Shown one piece after another: positions 42,118-52,549 of a DNA stretch of 64,000 bases. Position numbers and translations under genes: made by a program. The number at the start of each line of letters is the position of its first letter. Positions within the stretch are counted from its first letter, which is position 1. Where the stretch lies: contig CM066045.1 in the NCBI GenBank assembly GCA_033557465.1, positions 133,383,596 to 133,447,595 on the forward strand, in the 5' to 3' direction. This DNA is from Ichthyophis bannanicus. Lineage: Eukaryota; Chordata; Amphibia; Gymnophiona; Ichthyophiidae. The notes under the pieces were generated by a model. The model saw only the letters and a program-made list of their open reading frames with translations, did not search any database and was not told the DNA's origin.

Positions 42118-44507
42118 TCGGTCTGGCCTCTGCTTCAAGAGTGTTCACAAAATGCATGGCAGTAGTAGCTGCATTTCTACGCACTCTAGGAATATTTGTA
42201 TTCCCATATCTAGACGACTGGCTCATCCGAGCTCCATCCCAGTCAGAAACCCAGACTTCCTTAGCCTGCACAAGGCGTGTTCTTCAGTATCTGGGACTCG
42301 TAATAAACATCCCAAAATCACAACTCACCCCTACTCAGTCATTGGAGTTCATAGGGGCCTTGCTGGATACCACAACTGCAAGGGCCTATCTTCCCCAGGC
42401 CCGTTGCCTACGCTTGGTGCAGTTAGCCTCTCAAATTCAGTTAAAGTCCCATTTAACTTCTCGAGAGATGTTAGAACTGTTAGGCCACATGGCATCCACC
42501 GTGCATGTGGTTCCTCACGCTCGCCTTCACATGAGGGCAGCTCAGTGGACTCTATCCACCCAATGGACCCAGGCATCAGGTTGCCTGTCAGACAAAATAG
42601 CAACCTCCAGTCGCCTCTTTTGGTCCCTCCAGTGGTGGAAGTCCACTCAAAATCTGTTGCTGGGGTCCCCCTTTCAACAGTTGCTACCCCAAGCAACCCT
42701 TACAACAGATGCCTCCCCAAAGGGTTGGGGAGCTCATCTACAAGATCTCTCCACCCAAGGCATCTGGTCTCCACAGGAGACATCTCTACATATCAACCTC
42801 TTAGAGCTCAGAGCAATTCTTCTAGCTCTCAGAGTCTTCTACACCCTGCTCAGCTACAAGACAGTCCTCATCCATACAGACAACCAAGTAGCCATGTTCT
42901 GCGTGAACAAGCAGGGCGGGACTGGCTCTCTGTCACTTTGCAACGAAGCTTTGAGATTGTGGGCCTTCGCCAGAGAGCATCAAATTCATCTCATGGCAGT
43001 GTATCTTCCAGGGGTTCAAAACTCTTGGGCAGACAGACTCAGTCGAGTTCTGCTTCCACACGAATGGTCCCTCCATGGGTTCCAGATAGCCAGGATCTTT
43101 CAAATTTGGGGAACCCCGGACAAGTCTGTGGAATGCCAAACTTCCCCGGTTCTGTTCCAGGATTCCGTGTCAGGGAGTTCACGCCAGAGATGCCTTCCTC
43201 CTCTACTGGGGGCAAGACTTCCTCTATGCCTTTCCACCCATTCCCCTAATTTCCAAGACACTGTTCAAGCTTCAGAGAGACAAGGGGTCTATGATCCTCA
43301 TAGCTCCACGTTGGCCACGCCAAGTGTGGTACCCTTTACTTCTTCATCTCTCTCAAGCTCCCTCCCTGGACTTGGGATCTGCTCCAGACCTCCTGTCCCA
43401 GGAGGAGGGAACGTTGTGGCACCCAAATCCCCAGTCTCTTCATCTCAGAGCCTGGTTGCTGAAGGCCTAGACCTTCAAGATTTGCATCTTTCTCAGCAGG
43501 TGAAGGATATCCTTCATGCTTCCAGAAAGCCTTCCACTAGACGTTCCTATGCTTTTAAATGGAAAAGGTTTACCATTTGGTGTGCAGAGAAGGGTCTTAA
43601 CCCTCTTGCAATACCTCTGAATTCTTTACTAGAGTATTTGCTGCATTTATCCCATGCAGGCCTTAAAACGAATTCAGTAAGAGTCCATTTGAGTGCTATT
43701 GCAACATCCCTTAAGCCTCTCAATGGACATCCTATTTCCTCTCATCCTCTTATTGCAAGATTCATGAGAGGCCTTCTTTTAACTAAACCTCCCATTAGAC
43801 CACCTCCAGTGGCATGGGATTTAAATTTGGTTCTTGGCCAGCTTATGAAGCCACCCTTTGAACCCTTAGCCACTACCTCCTTGAAATTCCTTTTCTGGAA
43901 GGTTATTTTTCTCATTGCAGTCACCTCAGCTCGCCGTATCAGTGAGCTGCAAGCCTTGGTGGCTAATCCTCCTTATACAAGGTTCCATCATGACAAGGTA
44001 GTCCTCAGGACTAATCCACACTTTATGCCTAAAGTGGTCTCACCTTTTCATCTGAACCAGGAGGTATATTTACCTGTCTTTTTTCCAGGACCTCATGCAT
44101 CAAGTTCAGAGAGGAATCTTCATATCCTGGATTGTAAGAGAGCACTTGCTTTTTACTTACAAAGGACACAGCAACATAGAAAATCCTCTCAACTATTTGT
44201 TGCTTTTGATCCCTCTCATTTAGGACTTCCAGTCTCTAAGAGAACTCTGTCCAATTGGATTGCTCAGTGTATTTCCTTCGCCTACCAGAGTAAGAACCTT
44301 TCTCTGGAGGGCCATGTCACAGCTCACAATGTGAGGGCCATGGCAGCCTCTATGGCTCATCTAAACTCTGTGTCCATCGACCAAATCTGTCGAGCGGCCA
44401 CCTGGGCCTCGGTTCATACCTTTACAGCCCATTACTGCTTGGACAAGGACTCCCGCCGGGATGCCTTGTTTGGTCAGGCTGTTCTCAAACACCTGTTCCA
44501 TACCTAA
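42118..44507 (+). pseudogene. DIRS G fused RT-RNase H-recombinase reading frame (799 codons from 42108)
   Basis: RT enters at FGLASASRVFTKCMAVVAAF and keeps FPYLDDWLIRA. RNase H keeps TTDASPKGWGAHL, LLELRAILLALRVF, HTDNQVAMFCVNKQGGTGS and ADRLSRVLLPHEW. A 14-base deletion at about 43119, relative to copy C, removes the IDLFASPWN start and shifts the frame into the recombinase register, fusing the two. The recombinase is complete: KPSTRRSYAFKWKRFTIWC, SARRISELQALVA, GHVTAHNVRAMAASMA, ICRAATWASVHTFTAHYC, ending HLFHT. The recombinase domain has all R-H-R-W-Y residues; RT lacks its N-terminal blocks. Confidence 0.85.
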
Positions 44508-44609
44508 TCAACTCCTACCCCCCATCCCTGGTTGGATGCCCGAGATCCATGGGGGGAGATAGAGCCCTTCTCAGGGACTTACAACCTTGGAGTTCTCCCT
44601 GGCATCTCT

Positions 44610-44720
44610 AGCTGGGGAGTCCCCTTATGTGAAGACTCATTCCTGCTTGTTCCTGGAGATAGCACAGTTACTTACCTGTAACAGGTGATCTCTGGGAACA
44701 GCAGGAATAAGTCTTCACAA
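44610..44720 (+). repeat. Internal complementary region of DIRS G
   Basis: TATGTGAAGACTCATTCCTG and TTGTTCCTGGAGAT abut AGCACAGTTACTTACCTG and AACAGGTGATCTCTGGGAAC. It predicts a right end of the form GTAAGTAACTGTGCT, but the actual right end at 44970-44984 is GTGAGTAACTACGCT. Confidence 0.9.
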
Positions 44721-44984
44721 CCCACCCACCTCCCCTAGGAGTTGTAGCTCTCTATCTATCTTTCCTTTCCTCTCTCTCTCTCTTTGTCTCAGCTTAAAAC
44801 TCGAACTTGAGAGAGGCGGTTAGGAAAGGCGGGAAGGCAGCGCGCAGGCGCTGTGGGATGCTCCCAAAAGCTTTCTTTCTGGACGCTGGGGAGCGTTCCC
44901 GTGCAGGCTCCGTCGGTACCCATATGTGAAGACTAAATTCCTGCTGTTCCCGGAGATCACCTGTTACAGGTGAGTAACTACGCT

Positions 44985-45711
44985 TTATTGCACAACATAA
45001 ACCCATTGTAGCATCTGCTTATAAAGCACTGTCACTCATATGGGTAACTTAATGCCTGTCTAGAAGAAGTAGTTGTTTAGTTATAGCTGTATTAACTGCC
45101 ACTCAGGAGGTACAATTCCTGATTGAAACTAAACAAAGACCCAATGGCCTTTGGCAGCCACAGCTTGGTAATTTACCAATGCATGGTGCTCAAGATCTAA
45201 AGGTTTCTTATTTGTTGCCTTACAATGTTTCAGGCGAAAGGGATGAAGAACCCTTGTATGCAGATAGATCTGAGATTTAGCAGGTTTTAACAAATGAATA
45301 CAGTACAGGACTTTTTAACTATGCCAGACCAAACTACTAATGGAAGTGCATTGGTAATGTACAGCCAGGGTTCAGCCATAACACAGGTGAGCAACTGTGT
45401 CCCACTCTTTATAAGCCGCTATTCTCTTTTGGTGTGTGTGACATTACTCCCAGAATTTTACATGTGCTACTTTGATTCTGTTTGTTTAAGGATGTTAATG
45501 AAAAAACATTTGGATATGGTTTGTTTTGCACATGTTAAAAAGTTTGCGCATTAATCAGCTTTATGCTCATTAATTCATAGGTTACCATGCATTGCATGCT
45601 AACGAACCAAAGGGTGCTAACAAATGCACATCCCTTACATTTGTTGTTGACCAACTTGTTCCTTCGATACTGCACATGCCCTTCTCAGAGGTTCAAAGCG
45701 AGTTACATTCA
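44985..45711. other. Unassigned spacer
   Basis: 727 bases between the composite D/G and copy J. I see no element terminus, conserved protein string or simple repeat. The short open frame at 45294-45554 has no recognisable domain and is probably chance. Confidence 0.5.
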
Positions 45712-46149
45712 TTCTCCCTGGACAAGTAGGAATGAGTCCTCACGTATGGGGTGACATCCCCAACAGAGCCCCACACAGGAACACTCCCCAGCTGCTACTG
45801 GAAGCTTTTGGGAGGCTCCACCGCGCCTGCAAGTCTCCTTCCCACCTACCACCATGGCACCATCTTAGATAAGTATTTCATTTTCTGCAGAGCCCCATGA
45901 ATGTGTTCCATTCATCCTCCACTAGGTAAATTTTCTTTCTCCCCTGTGGAGGTTTCTGCACTTCAGGTTTTTGCCTAATCACCTGCCGTCACAGTTGTCT
46001 TTTCCCTTTTGTTATTTTTTCCCCTCAATCATTAATTTTTATTTAGTTTTTTCGTGGCATTTCTGCCCCCTTAGGCGCTGATGCTCTGGTCAGGTCTAAC
46101 TTCCAAAATCAAGCCATTTGATTTTGCTGCGGCTTTTTTCCTGGGCAAC

Positions 46150-46280
46150 ATGTCTCATAAACCTGCCAGCAGGTTCAAGAAGTGTACCCAGTGCGTTAGG
46201 ACCATATCTGCCACGGATACACATAACTATTTGCCTCCAGTGCCTGGGACCCAATCATCAGCCCTCTTCTTGTAATTTGT
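46150..46280 (+). pseudogene. DIRS J gag N-terminus
   Basis: ATG at 46150 starts MSHKPASRFKKCTQCVRTIS then ATDTHN, the gag Cys motif. The downstream CxxC pair is displaced by a frameshift (CLQCLGPNHQPSSC is in the neighbouring frame). Cut by the L1 insertion. Confidence 0.7.
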
Positions 46281-47843
46281 TTTTTTCTTTTATCAAATTT
46301 TGCAAATTACAACAAGAAGCACGCTTGTACAAGAAATATGAGCTGAGTATAACAGGATAAGAAAAATAAATCATAGCATAAGTAATCCCATAAATAAAGA
46401 AACGATTTACAAAATCCACACACATTCAGACCATCTGTTAACCCACAATTTGAGAGGAAGAACAAATTAGATTAGGTACAATAATAAAGAAAAAAGGACC
46501 AAGCAGAAATCCTCAGGCACTCATACTTGTTCCATAACTTCTGTAGGGCATGGATAGGACGTCAAAGCTACACATTTCTTTAAGTCTGAGAAAGAACGGA
46601 GCTGAGTAGGCTCAAAAAATACATAACACACGTTTAAATACCTAACAATGCATTTACAAGGGTAGCGTAACAAAAACGTAGCCCCTAACTCCACACACTC
46701 TTGCCTCATAACCAAGAAGAGTTTACACCGTTCTTGAGTCACATGTGCTACATCAGGATATATCCAAATTCTCTAATCAAAGAAGCATTCTTCGCTTAAA
46801 AAATAAGTGATCATGTTTAAATCTTGTTCAAACAAAAAAGAAGCCAGCAAATTCAATCGCTCTTGAACTACCAAATCAGACGTTTCCAACAAAGCAGATA
46901 CGTACAAATCACTAGAAGATGCTGCCGCCTCTGATGCCTGCATTGGCAAATAGACTTTATTGAACGGAGGCAAATTAGTATCAAGAACTTTCAAAATGTC
47001 CACTAAATACTTCTTGAGGGGTGTCAAGAGGAAAAAGTGCTACTAACTTCGGAAAGTTCAAAATCCACAGATTTAAATGATACGATTATTTCTCAAAGAC
47101 CTCGATCTTCCAATCTTAATTAAAGCTGATATATAACCTCTTTAGATTCTTCAGCTCAAGATTCAATGTTATTAGTCTTTTCCTGCATTTCTTTAATAGA
47201 GTTATCTTGTTTCCGGGCCAAAACTGCAACCGTTGTAACCAATGCATTAATATCGGTAGAACAGCATTCACAGCACCGTCCATTCTTAAAAGTAATTCCC
47301 AGATGGTGTGAAGGGATACTTGTGTGTTCGATGAGGTCTCCACATTCTCAGTCTCCGACATCCCCTGCTGAGGTGAATTTGCATCTGGAGTTCCAGGCGT
47401 AGCTCCTCTAGTAGAGGAAGCACCTCCAACCGGAGCTTCACCAAGGGTCCTGCTCTCCACTGAGGCGCTTATCCCGGGGTCAAGTGCTGTTTCCTTCTGG
47501 GCCACTTGCTCTGGGGTCGCTGAGAGCTTGCTGAGAACAGAAAGCTGCCGCGGGTTCAGAGATGGTACACTCAAGACCAAAAGCCTCCCCAGTCGAAGGC
47601 CAGTTGGCGGGAGACTGACACGCGACCTTATTCCCCAAAGATGGAAGTAAGTGCATATCCAGAGTCTGCTGAGTAGGGATCGAGGCAGCAACCTTGGTAC
47701 TCTTGGTTGTCATCTTTTTCCCCTTCTTAGAAAGCATATTATTCACAAATGAAAAAGTTATAAGGTAAAAGTGCAGAGCGACACTGACCACACCTCACAA
47801 CCTTGCTGCCATCATGGCTCTGCCTCTCGATCAGGTTTTTCCA
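46281..47843 (-). mobile_element. L1-type ORF1-only retrocopy (HAL1-like), minus strand
   Basis: An exact 15-bp duplication CTTCTTGTAATTTGT flanks it (46266-46280 and 47844-47858). On the minus strand it ends in an A-rich tail (GATAAAAGAAAAAAA). It holds ORF1 and a 3' UTR-like segment but no ORF2 (no endonuclease or RT), so it is about 1.56 kb instead of over 5 kb. Both ends are intact, so this is not simple 5' truncation: ORF2 was missing in the source copy or lost internally. Confidence 0.8.
46521..47791 (-). pseudogene. L1 ORF1 protein remnant
   Basis: In successive minus-strand frames I read an N-terminal KKGKKMTTKSTKVAAS, a Ser/Thr/Pro-rich part, a Leu-rich coiled-coil segment (MQEK, NIESELKKSKE type, near 47120-47250), then LNFPKL, DTLKKYLVDILKVLD and LLASFLFEQDLNMITYF. 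Next come IWIYPDVAHVTQERCKLFL and GATFLLRYPCKCIVRYLN, and FFEPTQLRSF at the end. The last blocks resemble the RRM/CTD half of vertebrate L1 ORF1p, a trimeric RNA-binding chaperone. Stops (for example after CFFD) and frameshifts make it a pseudogene. Confidence 0.7.
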
Positions 47844-48091
47844 CTTCTTGTAATTTGTGTTTGCAGGTGACAAAGAGCGGAATCAAAGGTCATGAGAAGC
47901 AGCATTAATCACTTTCTGGCACTCACAAGTCCAATCCATCACCTTCGGCATCAATGGCTCCAGTCTCTATGGCTTCCATGGTTGCATTAGACACTGGCAG
48001 TGCATCGACACTGAGGAATTCTCAAGCTCAATCGGAGCTGAGCACCCATAGTGCCCCAGAGCAATGGTCATCAATCCATTTCAACCCGAAG

Positions 48092-48195
48092 ATGAGGAAG
48101 GATGGTTAAGTGACTTTCCCAAGATCATACAGAGCAGCAATAGGAACTGAATCCTGGCTTCCCTAGTTCTCAGTCTGCTGCTCTAACCAATCATA
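48092..48195 (-). repeat. tRNA-SINE fragment (minus strand)
   Basis: On the minus strand: GGTTAGAGCAGCAGACTGAG, then GGATTCAGTTCC (B-box-like), then GATCTTGGGAAAGTCACTTA. It is related to, but diverged from, the SINE at 7227-7443. It marks the breakpoint at the 3' end of DIRS J. Confidence 0.6.
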
Positions 48196-48710
48196 CCCAA
48201 CAGACTAAGAAGAACCACGGAACTAAATATGCTAATTGCACCAAAGGAAGTCATAAGATACAACTCCACAACATCGAGCAGAGCCTTCAGTCTATGTGCT
48301 CCAAAACTTTGGAACACCCTTCCATCACACATTAGGGCCATCTCTGATCTCAGCCAATTCAGGAAGGCCCTGAAACATCACCTGTTCCTCAAATACTTTC
48401 CAGAGAACAAAGAAACACAGTCACACCCAAATATCAATAACTACATTCCAAACACGTAAACTTTCCTGTCTTAACAGCACATTACACTTCTTCAACAGAT
48501 TAACAATACACTATTCAGACTCTATGACACCGTTATGTAAATAGTTGTTGTGTAAATAGTTGCTCCTGTTATCCAAGTTGATTTTCCTGTTAACTGTAAT
48601 AACCAGATAAATGTAACTTGTCTGAAGTTTCTTGTTCCATGTAAACCGCGCTGATAACGAATAGTGCGGTATATAAAAAATGTTAATAAATAAATAAAAT
48701 AAAAATTAGG
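48196..48710 (+). mobile_element. L2/CR1-type LINE, 3' end (plus strand)
   Basis: The open stretch at 48229-48459 encodes SSRAFSLCAPKLWNTLPSHI and SDLSQFRKALKHHLFLKYF, the terminal block of L2-type ORF2. The tail reads GTAAACCGCGCTGATAAC, GTGCGGTATATAAAAAATG and (AATA)n to 48705. The same CCGCGCTATTC / GTGCGGTTTACATT tail is seen inverted at 21880-21915. Confidence 0.8.
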
Positions 48711-49099
48711 CTACTTTTCCAATCCTTGTACCATCTTTGACAACACCACCTCCGCTTATGGTGGTGTGAAAAAGTATTGCATAGGTAGTGCCGAATTGGC
48801 AGTTTTTAGTTGTTTGGATCACAGGGACAAAATGCATTACAATTTACAATGCCCTCTGCATGCCATTTTCTTCCCTTTTGTCTTTTGTACACATCTGACA
48901 AATTTGCCATGACTTGAGCGTTCTTTTATGATTGTTTAATACCCATGTTCATTTGGTTGTGAACCTGTGTACAAAGATGCAATGTGTGCCTTATATGTTG
49001 TGTTTTCTGTTCTGTGTATGTTGGTTGTGTTCATGTTTTCTTCTTTATTTCATTAGGTAGCCCTGAAAAGGACTGTTTTTTGTTGGTGGCCATTCATAC
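48711..49099. other. Unassigned spacer
   Basis: No element end or coding string recognised in these 389 bases. Confidence 0.45.
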
Positions 49100-49260
49100 T
49101 TATATAGTAACATAGTATATGATGGCAGACAAAGACCAGCATGGTCCATCTAGTTTGCCAGCAAGTTGACAAGAGCAGGTGCACCTGCCGCTCCATGCAG
49201 GTCACCCCTCACCATGCCTTTGTTTAGGGGTGTACCCACCACTCCATGTAGGTCACCACA
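49100..49260 (-). repeat. LINE 3'-tail fragment (minus strand)
   Basis: ATAGTAACATAGTATATGAT, GGCAGACAAAGACCAGCATG and GTCCATCTAGTTTGCC are the inverse of the tail TCTGCCGTCATTTACTATGT seen at 1730-1765 and after the CR1-like fragments. Downstream it contains two related copies of CTCCATG(C/T)AGGTCACC (49191-49206 and 49240-49255). Confidence 0.65.
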
Positions 49261-49316
49261 ATTTGTTGAGATATAAGAGATAGTTATGTTTATTTTGATT
49301 TTATCCTGTTGCTATA

Positions 49317-49904
49317 CAGTAGTGGCCAAAAATTAAGGCAGAGTCCAAAATATCAGAATTGTATTAGAAAAGTACGTGTTATTGTCACTTTCATGGTCAA
49401 AAGCTTTAAGAACCAAAGATATGTATGTCATTTTCAAAGTTGTATTCAGGAAACAATATATGTCAATATTTGATAGGGTGTCCATGATTTTTCAGCACAG
49501 CCTGGATTCTTGTAGGCATACTGTTAACTACAGTATGCCGGAGTGATTTCGTTGACCCATACATGCTTGAGTATGTCCTTTAAATCTGCTTCTGAAGTTG
49601 GACGGTATGCTTCCACCTTTTTCTTCATAAGATTCCAACAGTTTTCAATTACATTGAGATCCGGAGAGTTTGATGGCCAACTTGGTAGCAGTTTGATCTT
49701 GTTGTCCACGAACCATTTTTTGACTGTTTTTGCAGTGTGGCACGGTGCCGAGTCCTGCTGAGATATAGTTGTGCCAGAAACATTCATGTGTATTTTAACT
49801 TTACTATTTAGCACGGATATGTATTTTGCAGCATTTACTCTTTTACCTTTCTCAAAAATGTGCAAGCCACATTGTCCGTTCGCCAAGATACCACCCCATA
49901 CCAT
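49317..49904 (-). pseudogene. Tc1-like transposase, C-terminal part (minus strand)
   Basis: The terminus CAGTAGTGGCCAAAAATTAA starts at 49317 after TA. The minus strand 49524-49904 encodes MVWGGILANGQCGLHIF, QQDSAPCHTAKTVKKWF and SNSPDLNVIENCWNLMKKKV: the second Asp and the Glu of a DD34E catalytic triad, 34 residues apart. The N-terminal domain and first Asp are gone, because the sequence switches to DIRS H gag exactly at 49904/49905. The remaining frame is open, so decay is modest. Confidence 0.85.
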
Positions 49905-52168
49905 GCCGGGTTCTCTGCTGGTCTCTCCGAGGAACCTATGCAGAGGTTCAATGCTCTGTCCTCGGGTATTCGTGAGTGCTCGAAGTTTATATCTCGAGCA
50001 GCCTATGATGGCTTTGAGGCTTCGGCCCGAGTAGCCGCGGCCGGCATCGGTGCACGCCGTCAGGCTTGGCTACAGTCATCGGACCTCGAGCCATGGGTGC
50101 AGGACAAGTTGGTCGATGTCCCCTGCCGAGGTGAAAACCTCTTTGGCAAGCCCATGGCTGACGAGGCTGACGAACTCGAGACCGAGACTCTTACCCGGAC
50201 AAGGCTGTCCAGAAAAACCTCTGTCCCTTCTCAGAAGAAGAAGGGCTTGGGAAAAAAGACCTTTTACCCGAGGAAGTCATCTGCCTATAAACAGTACCCT
50301 CATTATCAGGCCTCTGTAGCTCCCCAACAGGGTCAGCAGGCCAAGGGGCAGGGTCATGGGCCCCGTAGGCAGAAGGCCCCCAAGCCTCCTACTCCGGCTC
50401 CTGCTCAGCAGGCCAAGGGGGATTTTGACTGCATTGGCATAGCCTCTCCTCCTCAGCTGGCTCCCATCAGCACTGGAGGCAGGCTGGCCCCGTTCGCCCA
50501 CAGGTGGTCAGCCGTCACAAGGGATACCTGGGTTCTAAGTATAGTCCAGAAGGGCTATCTCCTCCACTTCCACCAGGTACCCCCCTCCTATTTTCCAGGG
50601 GAGCCTCCCAGACTCCCTCTGCACAGGGACTTACTCCTGCAGGAGTTGGCAGGTCTTCTGAAGGAACAGGCAGTGGAACCGGTACACCACCACCTGAGAG
50701 GTCACGGCTTCTATTCCAGGTACTTCCTGGTACCAAAGAGAACAGGAGGCCTCAGACCCATCCTAGACTTGCGAAACCTGAACAAGTTCCTGGAGAGGGA
50801 AAAGTTCAAGATGCTTACCCTTGGAATCCTGCTGCCCTACCTCCAGCAGGGAGATTGGCTATGCTCCTTAGATCTAAAGGATGCTTATACTCACATCCTC
50901 ATTCATCCAGACCACAGAAAATATCTCAGATTTGTAGTGGGAGGAAACCACTATCAGTACAGAGTACTGCCTTTTGGCCTAAGCTCCGCCTCCAGGGTAT
51001 TCACCAAGTGCCTGGCGGTGGTGGCGGCCTACCTCAGGGTTCAGGGCCTCTTTATCTTTCCATATCTGGACAATTGGCTCATCAGGGGTCAGTCCCCGCA
51101 AGAGGCCAATCAAGCCACCCTTTGCACTGTCGCTCTGCTTCAGCACCTGGGTTTTGTCATAAACTTCGCAAAGTCCAGTTTGCATCCCTCCCAGAACATG
51201 GAGTTCATAGGAGCTCGACTGGACACCTTTCAGGCAAAGGCCTTTCTACCAGTGGACAGGGCCCACAGATTGATGGCTCTAGCCAGGCTATTCCACAGCA
51301 ATTCTCTGGTCTCCGCCAGACAAATCCTGAGGCTCTTAGGCCACATGGCATCCACGGTCCATGTGACTCCAAATGCCTGTCTACACATGAGACCAGCTCA
51401 GTGGGGCCTCAGGAAGCCTCACGGACACAGTGAGGGTGTCCAGCCTACTACAGTCTTCTCTGCAATGGTGGCTTCATCTTCCAAATTAGTGCAAGGGGTG
51501 CCTTTTCAGGCACCTCCGCACTCTCAGGTGCTGACAACCGATGCTTCTCTTCAAGGTTGGGGTGCACATTGCCAAGGGGCATGTACTCAAGGCCTGTGGA
51601 CTCCTTGGGAGGCCGCACAGCAGATCAATCTCTTAGAACTGAGAGCTATCCGTTTAGCCCTGAGAACTTTCTCTCATCTCATCTCTCACCAGTCCGTCTT
51701 GGTTCAGACGGACAATCAAGTGGCTATGTTCTATGTGAACAAACAAGGGGGCACAGGGTCCCGCCTTCTCTATCAGGAAGCGCAGAAACTCTGCTTCTGG
51801 GCAGTCATTCATGGCATTCTTCTCAAAGCAGTCTACCTCCCAGGTCAGGAGAATTACCTGGCGGACAGATTGAGCAGGATTCTGCAGCCGCACGAATGGC
51901 AGTTGAACCCTTTCGTGGTTCAACAGATCTTCCTGAAATGGGGTCTTCCAACCATAGATCTCTTTGTCAGTCCTCTGAACCGTCAACTTCCCAGGTTCTG
52001 TTCGAGACAACCGCATCCTCTCAGAATAGCAGCGGATGCGTTTCTCATTCCATGGTCTACAGGCCTCCTATATGCGTTTCCTCCCACGTCTCTAGTGTCC
52101 AAGACACTATTCAAGGTGATCAGGGACAAGGCCTCAGTGATTTTGGTGGCCCCCAGGTGGCCAAGGCA
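49905..52168 (+). pseudogene. DIRS H gag C-terminus fused to reverse transcriptase-RNase H
   Basis: Open from the junction. Gag tail: GFSAGLSEEPMQRFNALSSG, GIGARRQAWLQSSDLEPWVQ and GENLFGKPM. A base loss at the gag terminus (GATTTTGACTGC in place of the TTTTGA stop) joins gag to RT. RT: RYFLVPKRTGGLRPILDLRN, LCSLDLKDAYTHILIHPDH, QYRVLPFGLSSASRVFTKC and FPYLDNWLIRG, in which the second catalytic Asp is Asn. RNase H: TTDASLQGWGAHC, LLELRAIRLALRTF, QTDNQVAMFYVNKQGG and ADRLSRILQPHEW. Copy I interrupts after APRWPRQ. RT is predicted to be inactive because of YLDN. Confidence 0.85.
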
Positions 52169-52549
52169 ATCTCCAGGAACAAGCAGGAATGAGTCTTCGC
52201 ATATGGGTACGTCAGTACCGACGGAGTCTGCGCGGGAACGCTTCCCAGCGTCCAATCAGAAAGCCTTTGGAAGCATCCCAACATGCCTGCGTGCTGCCTT
52301 CCCGCCTTCCCAACTGTCTCTCCTCAGTTTTCGTTTTTCCGCGGAGCCGGCAGGACGTCCTCCTGTCACCGCAGAAAATTCTTCTTTTATTTTTAGTTTT
52401 CTTATGGTCGTGACTGCCTTCCCCGATGCCACCGGTACCGCCGGTGTTTCTTTATTCTTTTCTTGTAAAATTTTTCCTTTTTAAGGAATTATTTTCCTCC
52501 TCAGTGTCTCACGGTTTCTCAGGCCTGTTAGGCCTCTCCTTTTTCTTTA

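Larger units (their letters stand above)
40421..44984 (+). mobile_element. DIRS retrotransposon G, nested in D, internally deleted, recombinant right end
   Basis: The left terminus ATCTCCAGGAACAAGCAGG then AATGAGTCTTCAC interrupts D's RT. Gag runs to about 41812. Then about 1.4 kb of gag/RT is replaced by about 305 bp of other repeat DNA. RT/RNase H and recombinase resume at 42118 as one open frame to 44507. The ICR is at 44610-44720. The inner part of the right repeat matches G's left repeat, but the last 60 bases match the A/D subtype, and downstream DNA is not D. Confidence 0.85.
45712..48091 (+). mobile_element. DIRS retrotransposon J, 5' part only, interrupted by an L1
   Basis: The left terminus TTCTCCCTGGACAAGTAGG, then GAGTCCTCAC, is a diverged B-type end. 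The leader and start of gag follow. After the L1 insertion (46281-47843), gag-like sequence goes on for about 230 bases and stops at a SINE fragment near 48092. RT, recombinase and right end are absent. It is the most diverged left terminus in the window. Confidence 0.7.

Noticed and set aside
45294..45554. An 86-codon open frame as a gene
   Set aside because: No domain, no neighbours, no codon signature, and it lies in AT-rich spacer; consistent with chance.
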